Assembly (NCBI RefSeq): GCF_025698545.1
Contig: NC_068576.1
Span: 57,076,094 to 57,140,093 of the forward strand
Origin: Gossypium raimondii
Taxonomy: Eukaryota > Streptophyta > Magnoliopsida > Malvales > Malvaceae
Reading direction: 5' to 3'
DNA length: 64,000 nt
The stretch's first letter is position 1, and each line of letters starts with the position of its first letter. This document shows positions 50,401-62,352 of this stretch, in pieces. The translations under genes and the position numbers were made by a program. Below the pieces are notes generated by a model. The model saw nothing but the letters and a program-made list of their open reading frames with translations, made no database searches and was not told where the DNA came from.

Positions 50401-51071
50401 AACTTATTTGAAGCCAATTGAAGAAATCGCAAGTTTGACAGATGACCGAGCTCAATCGGTATGTGTCCTTCAAGCTGGTTCTGCATTAACGAAAGATATT
50501 GAAGGGAAGAGATGTTCCCTATTGAAGGTGGAATTGTCCCTGTGAAGTTATTCATGGCTAGTTGAAGCATACGGAGCTTGGACAAAGAACCGAGCTCAGC
50601 GTGTATTTCCCCTACTAGAGCGTTTTGGTTTAAGTTGACAAATTTTAGGTTTGAACAAAGAGCAAGTTGCCTTGGAAGTTCACCATGGAAAGAGTTGTTG
50701 GCAAGAACCAATTCCTCTAAACGATGCAAATTAGTAACTTCTCGAGGGATCGGACCACGGAACCTATTGTTCCCGACGTTGATCACTTTAAGGAATGTAA
50801 GATTAGCTATGTAAGGAGATAGATCGCCTACCAAATTGAGTGACGGTAGACGCAAGGCAGTCACACGTCTATGCCGTCTACCACAAGTTACTCCTGGCCA
50901 GTCGCAAAAATGTCGAGAACCATTCCAAGAAACAAAGACCTCGTAGGGATCAATGAGTATTCGTGCCTTGATTGCAAGCAACGCTTGTGTTTCGGTCTCG
51001 TTTATGGACCGAGAAGTGGCTGCACTCAGAATGGAAAAGAGGAAAAGAGAAAAACATAACAGGTTTGACAT
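47422..51071 (-). pseudogene. LRR-XII receptor-like kinase with a one-base frameshift
   Basis: Membrane pattern-recognition-type kinase related to EFR, FLS2 and Xa21. Exon 1 is 48420-51071 and exon 2 47422-47813, joined by a GT-AG intron. From MSNLLCFSLFLF (signal peptide, about 24 residues) it has an LRR N-cap with CDWPGVTCGRRHRRV, about 20 LRRs, a membrane segment near 49110-49160, and a kinase domain. Kinase motifs: GKGRYGSVYKG loop, AVKVLDL lysine, VVHCDLKPSN catalytic loop, DFGLTKF, and GTMGYIPPEYG across the splice. Cysteine before the catalytic aspartate makes it a non-RD kinase, as in immune receptors. Near 49350 the frame slips by one base between IPKFL and TELPLVTDLNLSFN, ending the LRR frame early. 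With one base restored it would be about 1014 residues, normal for the family. The rest is intact, so the break is recent or an assembly error. Confidence 0.85.
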
Positions 51072-52818
51072 AATGGAGACTTGTTTGATCAAAAGGCAAA
51101 TTTGAAGTCCCCACTTGAATTTGCTTCTTCTTTTAAAGGCTACATAATACTGTACCTCCGAATATTTCAAGGTTGGCTAAACTCATAAGTGCCAAGTCTC
51201 ATCATCTACCACTTGATGTCCCCACAATGGACTGTTGTCCCATAGCTTTTATATTTGGACGTTGATTTTATAAACTATAATTATAGGTTGTTTTTTTTTT
51301 TGGGTCAATAGAATTATAATTATAGTTAGTTTCAATCTCTTTTCTTTTTCATATGAGTATTAGAGGAAGAAAATAGAGAAAATTTTATCTATTGTTGCTG
51401 TTAAAAAACGGGTTTCTATACGTCAATATGAAATATACATAGCATGTCATATGTTACTATTTGGTTATTCTGTCAGTCACATTAGTTTTAACAATACAAA
51501 TGAATGAAACTTTTAATAAAAAGAACCAATTTAGTTTTTAATAAAATATAATCCGACTTTTGTGGGATTTTTATAATTTCAAGATAAACTAAAATCATAA
51601 ATAATGGGAATTTTTGTCCCATAGCTTTTAGATTTGGAGGAGACGAAAATAGAACAAGTCAAGGAAAAGACAACATATCATAAAGTTGGTCTGCATTCTA
51701 ATCACTAAGGTCTTTGGTCTTCCTGGAAAATAATGGGGACTAACTTGTAATAAGTTCTTAGTCTCTTGCAAGAAAGTCTGGGAGAGTTTACCCAATAAAT
51801 TACTTTTATATTTTTTTTTTCTTTAACGAAATACTTTGAGTAGGTAGGGTAAAGATGTCATTGATGAAAGTGTGAACTAGGGAAATTTGAATAAGATATT
51901 TTTATATTTCATGGATGGGTCAAAGACGTCATTGGTGAAAGTGTGAACTAGGGAAGTTTGAAGAAAATTCATGAGATTTTCCAAGTAGCAAACATATATC
52001 GATTTAATGTGTAAATATATACATAAATTCTAATTGTGGTTCAAATTTTAATTTTGATTTAATCATATATATTTAAAGAAATAAATATATCAATTTATTT
52101 CTATATTCATACATGTAATATATAAACATAAAATGATGTTATATCAATAATTATGTTAATAATTTATATGAATTAGATCAAATCAAAATTTCATGTATAA
52201 AATTGCACAAAATCAAAGTTGATGTATACAATTACACATTAAACCATAGTTCATGTATAATTTTAGGATGTGTACCTTTAAAAAAAAAGTTTTTGAGCAG
52301 ATCAGATTTAGAAGAAAAACTATCCTCCTTGTCTTGAGATAATTGTGAAATTGGGTATATGTTGCAACTTCTTGCAACCAAACCCATAACATGAGTATAA
52401 AGATAAACACCATTAATCAATGAACCGATAATTTAGATTTTCAATTATATTTACCTAAAAATATAAGAGATACTCAAAACTAGAGGGGTTGAACTTGTTT
52501 TATTATTTAAAAATAATAAAATAACTCAGACGAAATCGACCAGCCCATCTGAACTACCGGCCCATTAATATCTCTACTTAAAACTCAGTTAAGCAAACTC
52601 AAGAAAAAGGGGCCAGCCCAGTTTAATTCTGCTAAAATACGCGGTGGGGTGACACTGGCACTCCCACACTCCGTCTTGCAGCCCAAGGATATTAGTTTGC
52701 CTTTTTAACCATTAGAAAGAAACTCTCAAGTTCGGCGGCTCAACCCACCACCACCGCTTTGATTCGCTTGAGATTTTTTTTCTCAGTATTCTTCTGCAGA
52801 GTTGGAGTTCTTTTAAAA
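51072..52818. other. Divergent intergenic region between the receptor kinase and TIM22
   Basis: About 1.7 kb shared as upstream region by two divergently transcribed genes. It contains a decayed family A palindromic element (51380-51575) and a short near-direct repeat: 'aagatgtcattgatgaaagtgtgaactagggaa' near 51852 and 'aagacgtcattggtgaaagtgtgaactagggaa' near 51922. No other gene is visible. Confidence 0.7.
51380..51575. repeat. Family A palindromic element, fragment
   Basis: It contains 'ctgttaaaaaacgggtttctatacgtcaatatg', 'catgtcatatgttactatttggttattctgtcagtcacat' and 'aatgaatgaaacttttaata'. Both ends are worn. Confidence 0.5.
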
Positions 52819-55284
52819 ATGGCGGCGCCCAACTCTGAAAAAGAGTTAAAAACCGAAGTTCCAAGCTCACATGAAGCAGAACAGCCTCAAATTCAAGCTA
52901 TTCGAATGCCAAGCATGGAGGAAATCCGTGCCCAAGAAGTTTGGAATAACTGTGCCGTTCGTAGTGTCGCCAGTGGAGTAATGGGTAAAGTCCCAATTCG
53001 GCTTTCATTTATTTATTTTCAATAGTTTTTGTTTTAAATAAATTCTTTTTGAATGATAATCTGTTTGGCAATAAAGAAAAAAAATGTAAATCCCAATTTG
53101 ATGTCAAGTTGTTTTTATTTGGAATTATTTGAAAAAAAAAAGCAATAAAGATTTAACCTCTGCGTTATACTGCCTTCGATTTATTGTAGGGTTTAAGTGA
53201 GGTTTTAGGGTTTTAATATATATGATTATATTTGCAGGTGGCGGGCTTGGATTCATGATGGGTATGTTTTTGGGTGCATTGGATAATCCTATAATGCAAG
53301 ATCAAATGAGTGGAAAGCAACAATTACTTTATAATTTGAAGCAAATGGGTTCAAGAAGCTGGAGTTCTGCAAAAACATTTGCAGTTATGGGTGTAGTGTT
53401 TTCTGCTGTTGAATGTGTTGTTGAGAAGGTAATATATAGAAACTAGAAATCAAAATCACATCACACATAGACATTGAAATCGAATTCGAAACTGAACTTC
53501 ATATTCCGTTGTTTGCTTTTTAAAGGCTCGGGCGAAACATGACACCACGAATACCGTTGTTGCCGGTTGTGTAACAGGGGGAACTATGTCGGCAAAAGGT
53601 ATCTACTTTCTCTTACTCTTCTTGTTATTACTTGTGATGGTCTCTATGATCTTAGTAAGGAGCTTTCTAATGTAGATTTCGTGTTGACATTATTCTATAA
53701 ATTGATTGATGTGAGTGGAAATGCTGTACCTTGTTTGCTAACAAACCCGTTAATGCTAAGGCTAATATATCAGAAATGTTGAATATGAACAAGCCGACAT
53801 TCTTTTATAAAGTAAATTAACATGACTAAAGAAAACTCGATTCGGATATGTTGTTTATGAATAGTATAACAGAAATGCTATTGAGACACTGTTTTATTGA
53901 TTCTTTCGAGCATCTTATACCTGTCGACCTTTTTCTTCTTTTAATATCAGTATGAAATGTCTTGATAAAATAATGTTGATGTGTTCATATTTCACGTTTC
54001 TTAGTCGATCGATTTTGGCATTTTCATTAATGGTTTCATTGGTTACCAATTGATTTACCACATTCCCTTAATTTGCATTTGAAACAAATATGAACATATT
54101 ACTGAATATTTGCCCTTGCATTATTCGTTATTATCATATCCTCCCTATGATTTACTACACATTGGCTAGAGCAATTTACTTCAAGCCTAATGAACTGAAT
54201 TGTGTTGTTTTCTGATATGTTTTCCTGTCGGAGAATTAGTATGCCATTTCTCTCTCTTAGGCTTATGGATTCCAAGTTTAATATAGAATCATTAGTCTCT
54301 TTTCATTCGAGTGATATGCCATTGAAACTCATTTAAGTGAAACCAATAAAGGCCTTACGGAGAGCTTTCTCACTTTGCCTTTTCTTTGTGTACTTTTCAC
54401 ATACTTTAGAACCCTCTAAACTGGCACTTAAAAACCTTAGCGCCCTGCCCTCGGCGTTTCACATGATATTAGGCTACTAAATATGCCCTGCATTTATGAG
54501 GAAACCTTAATGCAGCTTCAATGATAGCTATTTGATGTAATGAAATTTTGAGAATGATTTTATCAAATACAATTGCTACAATTGAACATAAGAGAAAGAA
54601 AAAGAAAAACCAAAACTAGCGGGAGAAGTGTCGTTCTTCCAATAGTATCCTTGGTTAGGCAAAATTTTAGTTTAAGTAAGCTTTTTGCTCATATGAATGT
54701 TGGTTCCAACAAATACTTATTCATGTCTCATCTTCACATTGTTTTCGGTAAAATTACCGTAGAAGCCCTTGTACTAGGAGTCAAATTGTATTTTGCCCCC
54801 TCTACTCAAAAGATAGGCAAACTAGTCATTGTACTTTAAACCAAAGAGCAAATTGGTCATTTCTGTTAAAAATTTCATCCATTTGTACTATTAAAAATTA
54901 GCGTGGCTGATGGAATAACCAGACGTGTACCTTATGTATAGGGACCAGTTTTTAATAGTAGAAACGGATGGAATTTTTAACAGAATGACCAATTTGTACT
55001 TTCATCTAACATATTGGGACTAATTTGCCCATTTTCTGAGTAGATGGGGCGAAATGCAATCCGGCTCCTGGTACAGGGCCTATGCAGTTCCACTGTCAAG
55101 TGTTAATCTCCCACATTTGCACAGCTTATATGATTTTGTTCTGTTTCGGGTTTCCCCTATTTATCTTACATCGCATTTCTCTCGTGCATTGTTGATAGCT
55201 GGTCCGAAAGCTGCATGCGTCGGTTGTGTGGGTTTTGCTGCATTCTCAGTTGCGATCGAGAAGTTTTTCGATAGACACACTTGA
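52819..55284 (+). CDS. TIM22: Mitochondrial inner-membrane translocase subunit TIM22
   Basis: Channel subunit of the carrier translocase, which inserts carrier-type multi-pass proteins into the mitochondrial inner membrane. Four exons: 52819-52984, 53238-53428, 53526-53598 and 55199-55284. All are GT-AG and give 171 residues, matching plant TIM22. The start was chosen at MAAPNSEKELK because the upstream in-frame part lies in an untranslated-looking leader. Tim17/Tim22/Tim23 features: the acidic-polar N-terminus ending in MPSMEEIRAQEVWNNCAVRSV, a first membrane segment GGGLGFMMGMFLGAL, then AKTFAVMGVVFSAVECVVEK, the loop ARAKHDTTNTVVAGCVTGG, and the last segment AGPKAACVGCVGFAAFSVAIEK ending FFDRHT. 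Intron 3 is 1.6 kb and carries a palindromic transposon (54747-55092) ending about 105 bases before the last exon. Confidence 0.94.
54747..55092. repeat. Family A palindromic element inside TIM22 intron 3
   Basis: One of the best preserved copies: 'gtaaaattaccgtagaagcccttgtactaggagtcaaattg' at the left and 'caatccggctcctggtacagggcctatgcagttccac' at the right. Between them are mirrored arms with 'agagcaaattggtcatttctgttaaaaatttcatcc' and 'ggatggaatttttaacagaatgaccaatttgta'. It lies close to the 3' splice site, so it could affect splicing of the short last exon. Confidence 0.75.
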
Positions 55285-56519
55285 TGGTAGAATTATCCTT
55301 TTGGTCCAATTTTGCATTCATAGCTGACCTGCTGAATTTTTATCAGAAAATATTTTTGTGCAATTTTAATTGATTCAGAATAACAATTTAAAAGGTGTTG
55401 TTATGTTTTGATATTTGATTCACACTATACGTCTCTGAATCAGAGAATGCACACCCCTAATATAATGAATTGGATATTGTCTATCCTTCAACTTTATTTG
55501 GTTGGTTTTCAATTTTTAAAAGATTTTGTTGATGCAATTATCTTCATTCTTTACTGTATGTAACTTGAAACATTTCAGATATTCGGAATCGAATAATGTT
55601 TGTAATTTTAATTTAGTCATGCACATTGATTTATTTTATATATAAAATGATGTTATTTACAAGAATTAGATTGATGTTATCCCTTTTAATACTACTTAAC
55701 ATTCAACCCCAGAAAGTTAACCTACCCAACCTGTAGACTTACATCATCTTTTGTCGGATCCATATATTTCAAATATTTTTCAGATGGTTTCCAATTAATT
55801 TTAAATCAGAAAAACATTTTATTTATTCTACAAAACCGTGACAGATCTCAATAGAACCACCATTCGATGAATTTTAAATCCAAATATAATAACAAATTCA
55901 ACCCAAAATGTTTACTTTTTATCATTTTGATCCTAATTCTCTTCTTTTATCAATCTGTCTTCAATCTTCAAATTTTAGTTAAAATGTTTCTTCTTAATTA
56001 GCAGAATTGAGTAGACTGTAAAATTTTAATAACAATTACATGGAAACTTGGCATTTCACAAAAAAATTAAAAATTTATATATATATATATATATTTAAAA
56101 AACTGTTGACATTAACAATGAAGTGTATGTAGAATATTACGCAGGTATTCACTTCAATTTCGTTAAAATTTTATTAATTTAATTACATTTTACATTAAAA
56201 AAAAAGTAATCCGACTAAAATGTAAAAGTGAAGTCAAAATGATGCAAAAAAATTAAGACCAAAGTGGCAAAGGAAGTAAATATTAGGGACTAAATTTCGT
56301 ATTTTGCGCAAAGAAAAAGGGATGGAAAAAAGGCATAAGATAGGTGGACAAAGGCAAGGCAACGATAATGATGTCATTCACAATCCAAAAGCTAAAAGAA
56401 AACAACACTTTATCTATCAGTATCAGCTTCAATTAGGCCCTTCAATCACCAATCCATGTCTTTTTCTCTTATAATCCCTTAAATTCCCGTAAAAAACCCA
56501 TTTTATATACCATCAGAAA
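55285..56519. other. Intergenic region between TIM22 and the At3g17950-like gene
   Basis: The first few hundred bases are probably the TIM22 3' end and terminator region. The rest is AT-rich with a (TA)n run at about 56077-56094. No further gene is visible. Confidence 0.6.
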
Positions 56520-57202
56520 ATGCTAGATCCAGCCTCCGATATGCTTCCGCCGCCGTCTTCCCCCACCATCTCTTCCGTTTCCTCTTCTGATCTCGACACT
56601 GAGGTAAATTTCTTTATTACTCTTGTTTTTCATTTTTTTTTAATTGAATCCTTTGTTCATGCAATTTTTGGGGGTAAATGAAGTCGACAGGTTCATTTTT
56701 CCATGATAGAAGCACTACATTGGGTACTCTAATGGGTGTGAGTTTTCCGGCCATTACTTTCCGAGCACCGTCACGGCACAACCACCGCGAGACGCAACCC
56801 GCGAGCCCCGGTTCTTCCACGGCGAAACCCAAGAAGAGGAGGGCGTTGACGGCGGCTTTCGGGTCGGAGCGTTCAGGTAGACGGCGGAGGAAGTGGTGGC
56901 AGATTTGCCGGGATGGGGATTCAAAGCCGGCTTCTCTGGGTGAGTTTCTGGAGGTTGAGCGGAGGTTCGGCGACGGAGCGTTTTACGGTGCGACGGCGGA
57001 ACTGGAAGGAGTGATGGGGACGGGTCACGATGAGAATCACGAGGCGAGGAATGGACGGTCGTTGTTTGCTGATGGAAGGGTGTTGCCTCCTCCTTCGGCG
57101 GCGGCAGCTCCTCCGGCAGGTGATGACGACGACGAGAAATCGACGGCTCTTTGTAGATTCCCGGTGTCGCTCACGGGGATATGTAGCGGAGGCGTTGGAT
57201 AA
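56520..57202 (+). CDS. Plant-specific protein of unknown function, At3g17950-like
   Basis: Two exons, 56520-56603 and 56684-57202, joined at GT-AG in phase 0, giving 200 residues. Exon 1 encodes MLDPASDMLPPPSSPTISSV and SSSDLDTE. Exon 2 continues STGSFFHDRSTTLGTLMGVS, then a basic region KPKKRRALTAAF and RSGRRRRKWWQICR, and SLGEFLEVERRFGDGAFYG. The phrases PPSSPTxSSxSSSDLDTESTGSFFxDRSxTLGTLMG and SLGEFLEVERRxGD define a small land-plant family with no known domain. The basic stretch could be a nuclear localisation signal. Low-complexity alanine, proline and aspartate segments lie near the C-terminus. The exon is much richer in G and C than its surroundings. No function can be given. Only the first short exon needs splicing evidence. 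Confidence 0.88.
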
Positions 57203-57580
57203 AGTGTACTTTTTTGACTTTTCCACTCCTTTACCCTTTCATTTTTTATTTGTTTAATTATAATCTAATCCACCGCATTTAATTTTTATCTTTCTTTAAA
57301 AAAGACAATTTAATTTGGCTTTATTTATTCCAATCATTTATATTTTCTTCTTAACTCTGTTTTATTTTTATACGATTATTAAAAAATAGCTTAGCTAATA
57401 ATCATTTAATCAAAACTATATATTTCATTTGAATTTAGGTCCCCACTTTTTATATTCATTATTTTCAATTTTAATCATTTTACTTTTAATTTCAATAATT
57501 AAAGTCTAATTCACTTATTAAAATTTTTAGTCTTTTTCTTAATAATTTCATCCATTTTACTAGTAAGAGATGATCCCTTA

Positions 57581-58148
57581 CAGACATTGGCTTTTATTTT
57601 TATTTTTGAAAAGTTATTTACTTTTTCTTTATATGATTTTAAATTTTCCTTTTCTAAATTAGGGGAAATGATTATAATTTATAGGAATAAAAATTTAAAG
57701 TGTAAACTACAAAAATATCATTAAATTATTGCTTTAATTCTATTTTAGTTACTGAATTATTAAACTTTTCAAGTAAGATATTTTGGTTACTTACGTTAAT
57801 TTTTAATAGAAATGATTAGTTTACTATTATACAGATATTATTTTATTTATTTTTGAATGAGGAGAATAAAATGTAATTAAACTACAATAAATCTAAATTT
57901 TATCTGTCAGTGTAATCATTGAGGACTAGATTCTTTACAGACATTGGCTTTTATTTTTATTTTTGAAAAGTTATTTACTTTTTCTTTATATGATTTTAAA
58001 TTTTCCTTTTCTAAATTAGGGAAATGATTATAATTTATAGGAATAAAAATTTAAAGTGTAAACTACAAAATATCATTAAATTATTGCTTTAATTCTATTT
58101 TAGTTACTGAATTATTAAACTTTTCAAGTAAGATATTTTGGTTACTTA
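57581..58148. repeat. Near-identical direct repeat of about 212 bases
   Basis: Copies at 57581-57793 and 57938-58148 both run from 'cagacattggctttta' to 'aagatattttggttactta'. I see only two single-base length differences, in a G run and an A run. The 144-base spacer is unrelated. Such high identity in a fast-decaying region means a recent duplication or an assembly artefact. Confidence 0.85.
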
Positions 58149-60375
58149 AAATGATTTGGGTTTTTATTGATCTAATAATAAATTTAGCCCTTCAATCTTT
58201 ATATATTATATTAATTTTATTCAAAATATAAAATATTAAAAAATTAGCCACTAATGTTTATAAAATTTATCATTTTAGTCTGAATTTTAAAATTCAATAA
58301 ATTTTAGTCCTCAATTTTACAAAATTGTCAATTTAGTATAATTCAAAAACTCAATAAAATAATTTTTGGTCCTTTACAAAATTAATAATTTAAGCTTCTT
58401 AACTGAGAAATCTTAGCTTTTAAGTTTCAAAATTTTATAATTTTATCCTACTCCAATATAAAGTTTCTAACATCGTTTTCGGCATAGACGGTCTTATACA
58501 CTTATTTACCAACCCAACACATGGAAAAGAGAAAAAATGAATGAAAAGAACACCATGCAGTAACGATATTTAAAACGTTACAATTGATGAAGTAAAGTTG
58601 ATTACAATTTTGTAAAGCAACCACCTTATAATAAAAACCATCACAAAACAACAAAATTCAATACTCGAAATAGAAAAAAAAGTGAGCTCAAGTTGTCATC
58701 TCCAGCTTCAAAACAGAAGATAAAATTACGATAAATGGATTGTTTAGTTATAGATAAAGTAATGTGAATTTTTAGAATTTGAACTAAAATAACAAATTTT
58801 GTAAACATTGAGGACTAAATTTGTTGAACATTGTATCTTTAGGATTAAATTGATATAATGTGTAAACATTGGAGGATAAAAAATTATTAGACCAAATAAA
58901 AGAAAACCCAAACCAATTTTGAGTCACCAAAATATATAATTTCTAAAAATTAATGACTAAACCGAAAAAATTAATAGTTTAGTAATACCCAAATTTAAAA
59001 TTCCCAAAATAGAGGTATTATTTTAAATGGGACATTTTTTTTTTTTTGCATATGAAAGCCTTAAGTTCAAATTTGTATTTTCTTCTATAAAATGAACTAG
59101 CAGAACAATTTAATTGACTTTTGTTTTGTTTTTTCTTCTCATTATTTTTAAAGAGATTAAACACGTTTATTTTATTTTAGGGTCAATGTATAATTTTACC
59201 ATATGTTCGAGATTTTGAGAGGACTAAAACATAAATTTTTGGAAGGCTTAGTGCTTACCCTTATTTATATTTATTAAAAGTAATTCAAACATTCACAAAT
59301 CGGGTTTAAGATAATAATAAAACTACCATTGAATTATAATATTTTATATGAAAAGTTTTCTAAAATGTTAGAATATAAATATAAAATTTTCTTATCCACT
59401 TGCCACCTACTCCACACTGTACCACCTTCCACCAAATCCATGCAACATCAATGGTTGAATCCAATCCAATATGTAAAGTGTACATCATTAAATTGACTAA
59501 TGAACATTGGAACGCCAAAAACAATTTTCTTCAGCTGAAACATAGTATTATATATTATCAAAATAATTAATGTGCTCAATAATGGACCATGAAGCTTGAG
59601 TGGTAGGAAAGTGAATGGGACATCCCAAGTAATCACTACACTATTTCTCGGATTTTTAGCATTTCAGAAATGTAAGGTGAAAATCAGAAATTTTATTTAA
59701 TAAAATTATAAATTTTTAAGGGAGTTGAAATTAAAAAGGATTAAATTGTATTATTATTATTTCTAGAGAGGCGAGAAATGGAATTTTTCCCATTCAATTA
59801 AGGACTAAAGAAACTAAATAGCATGATTTTTTTTGCGAGCGGCCCAAGGGAAATTTCCCCTATTTAACGTTGGGGCCTTGGTCAAAACAAATAAAATTTG
59901 AGGAGCCTTGAGTAAAATTTCCAAAAAGTTTGAAAGGCATATTTAGAATTTTAAATTTATTTTAAAAGTCTAACTAAAATTTTCAAAAAATTTGGACATA
60001 GTTACAGATAATCGAGTTAATTTCATAAGAAATTATCAAATTATACTCCAAATTTAAAATCAATACTTAAACTTCAAAATGTTTTAATATATAATCAAGA
60101 TTGTATCAATTAGATTTTCCATCAATCTAACAGGTAAATTAGTGGAAAGATCTTAATAATAAAATATTAGTAGTTTAAGGACTTAATCCTTATTATTATT
60201 ACTAAAAAATTGTAGAGGGCATTTTCAATATAAAATCTAAATGGTAGTTCCAAATTTCTTATTCTTAAAATTTTAATTGAAAATGTTTAACTAATACACC
60301 AAGAAAATAGCAACTTCACCATCCCATAATCTGCCAACAACTCCATGCATATAACATAATGATACTATATGGTCT

Positions 60376-60387
60376 CTCTATTTAAAG
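60376..60387 (+). promoter_or_regulatory. Possible TATA box of the dirigent gene
   Basis: CTCTCTATTTAAAG lies about 120 bases upstream of the start codon after a short CT-rich stretch. It is a moderate match in a sensible position. Confidence 0.4.
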
Positions 60388-60501
60388 ACCATGTTTCACA
60401 TAATGATGGCATGGTAATCCAAAAAAAAACCCTAACACACCAGCCATTGATATAGCACCATTCGACCCCCCAAAAAAAAAAAAAAGACACACTACAAAAA
60501 T

Positions 60502-61251
60502 ATGGTGATGAAACAATCTCCACTTTTCATTACATTACTAATTGCTACCGTCTACATGGTGAGTTGCATGGCTGCTGTAAACCCAGCAACGGCAACAGGT
60601 GAAGAACCCATTCTTGAGTTCTACATGCATGATATTTTAGGTGGTGGTAGCCCCACAGCTAGGCCAATCACTGGTTTACTTGGCAACATTTATGGTGGTC
60701 AAGTCCCTTTTGCTAAGCCAGTTGGGTTCTTACCACCCAACGGTGCCGTCCCGATCCCCAACGCAAATGGTGCTATCCCAACCGTTAATGGTGTCACTGG
60801 TCTTCCGTTGGGGACCGGTTTAGCCGGGACGGCTTTTGCGGGAAACCCTAACCAGAATGGTCAGCCTCAGTTCCCTGTAGGACCGGATGGATTGGGATTA
60901 GGGTTCGGGACGATTACCGTCATCGACGATGTGTTAACCGTTAGCCCTGACTTGGGGTCTCAAGTAATAGGGAAAGCTCAAGGGGTTTATGTGGCAAGCT
61001 CGGCTGATGGGACAACACAAATGATGGCGTTCGCGGCGATGATCGAAGGTGGTGAATATAACGATAACCTTAACTTTTACGGTGTGTACAAGATCGGGAG
61101 CACCGTGTCTCAAGTGTCGGTGATCGGCGGCACCGGGAAGTTTAAGAATGCTTGTGGTATTGCTGAGGTCCGACCACTTATACCACCTGGGCAACATGTT
61201 ACTGATGGTGCTGAAACATTGTTGAGGGTCACTGTCCATCTTAAATACTAG
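60502..61251 (+). CDS. Dirigent protein, ESB1/DIR16 type
   Basis: Secreted cell-wall protein without catalytic activity of its own. Dirigent proteins guide stereoselective radical coupling of monolignols, and members of this subgroup (ESB1/DIR10, DIR16, DIR18, DIR25) position lignin in the Casparian strip. One exon, 249 residues. It has a signal peptide (residues 1 to about 25, ITLLIATVYMVSCMAAV) and the dirigent start EPILEFYMHDILGGGSPTARPITG. An inserted glycine, proline and asparagine-rich stretch (about 65-130) is typical of this subgroup. The barrel core follows: FGTITVIDDVLT, IGKAQGVYVASSADGTTQMMAF, NDNLNFYGVYKIGSTVSQVSVIGGTGKFKNACGIAEV, and the end ETLLRVTVHLKY. The first ATG is used; Met3 is a possible alternative. 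The specific partner oxidase and tissue cannot be told from sequence. Confidence 0.93.
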   Translation: MVMKQSPLFITLLIATVYMVSCMAAVNPATATGEEPILEFYMHDILGGGSPTARPITGLLGNIYGGQVPFAKPVGFLPPNGAVPIPNANGAIPTVNGVTGLPLGTGLAGTAFAGNPNQNGQPQFPVGPDGLGLGFGTITVIDDVLTVSPDLGSQVIGKAQGVYVASSADGTTQMMAFAAMIEGGEYNDNLNFYGVYKIGSTVSQVSVIGGTGKFKNACGIAEVRPLIPPGQHVTDGAETLLRVTVHLKY

Positions 61252-61799
61252 GGTTTGCATTATTACATATACTTGTTTTGAAAATTTTATGTGTGTGATT
61301 GTGTGAAAAAAAAGTTAACATATATGGGTCTCGTTTGTGAGTTGCATTAATCTTTCAGTATGTAACTTTTACTACTAGGGTTCAAAATATTTCTTCTTTA
61401 AATTTCTCACAATTCCCCTTGTTACATTTGGTATTTGAGGTTTGTTTCAATATTCAATTTAATATCTGAATTTTTATCTCGATTTGGTACTTCAAGAAAA
61501 GAAATTATAGGTACTTATTTTGAATTAAAAACACTTAATTTTCAAATTCAACATTAAACTACTATATATGGGACATAAACAAATGGTGCTAGTCAAAGAA
61601 AAGTTAGGAGTAGCCCTCCAAAAATAAAAATGTACTTACCCAAAATTATAATTTACCCCTCTCAAAATTTTTTAAAAAAAATTGTTTAATCTCTTTAAAA
61701 ATGATAAAATTATAAGCTAATACATAGAAATTTTACACTTGACCTCCCAAAATTTAAAATTTCATTCTACCCCTAAATGGATTGCCAATTTCGCCTCTC

Positions 61800-62352
61800 C
61801 CACTTAGACCTGTCCATGGGTCGAGCTAACCGTCTAAACCTAAAGGCTTGCTTAAAATTTGAGAGAGGTTGGGCAAAAATATTAGGCCCGAAAAATAGAC
61901 TTGGGTAAAAAAATAGGCTCATTTAAAATATAGATCGGGCTTGGACTTGAGCATTCAAGGTTCGAGCCCTGCTCGACCCGTTTTAAGTTTATAATACTTT
62001 GTATTATGTTATTTTTATATATTATGTAATTTAGAACACGTTAAAAACATAAATATATACTAAATATATAATATTACTCTAATGTAAACATTAAAATAAT
62101 GTTAAGATGACAATATAAAAAATGTATAAAATTATTAAATATTAATATAATATAATATATATTTTAAAATTTAAAAATAATATGGATGAGCCTAAAATGG
62201 ACTTGGGTTAGTCTTTTGTAAATTTGGGTGGGTTTGGGTAAAATTTTAGGCCCAAATTTGAGCCGAGCCTGACTAAATTTGGACAAACATAAAATACAAT
62301 AATATCATGCTTAAGCCCAACCCGAACCCGGCCCATGAGCACCTGTACCGCC
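61800..62352. repeat. Element with inverted GGGCC-rich ends
   Basis: The left end 'agacctgtccatgggtcgag' is the approximate reverse complement of the right end 'cccggcccatgagcacctgt'. Both flanks carry the words 'aggcccgaaaaat' or 'aggcccaaatttgagccgagcc' and 'gacttgggt', in mirrored context. The centre is AT-rich and non-coding. It looks like a non-autonomous DNA transposon common in plant genomes. Confidence 0.6.

Larger units (their letters stand above)
57203..60501. other. Intergenic region between the At3g17950-like and dirigent genes
   Basis: About 3.3 kb of AT-rich sequence with no supportable gene. Its clearest structure is a nearly identical direct duplication (57581-57793 and 57938-58148). 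Sequence at 57720-57920 and 58160-58460 resembles parts of the palindromic elements elsewhere in the window. The last 150 bases are the upstream region of the dirigent gene. Confidence 0.65.

Noticed and set aside
49052-51059. Several plus-strand ORFs of 60-150 codons opposite the receptor kinase
   Set aside because: They are antisense shadows of the leucine-rich repeat coding sequence.
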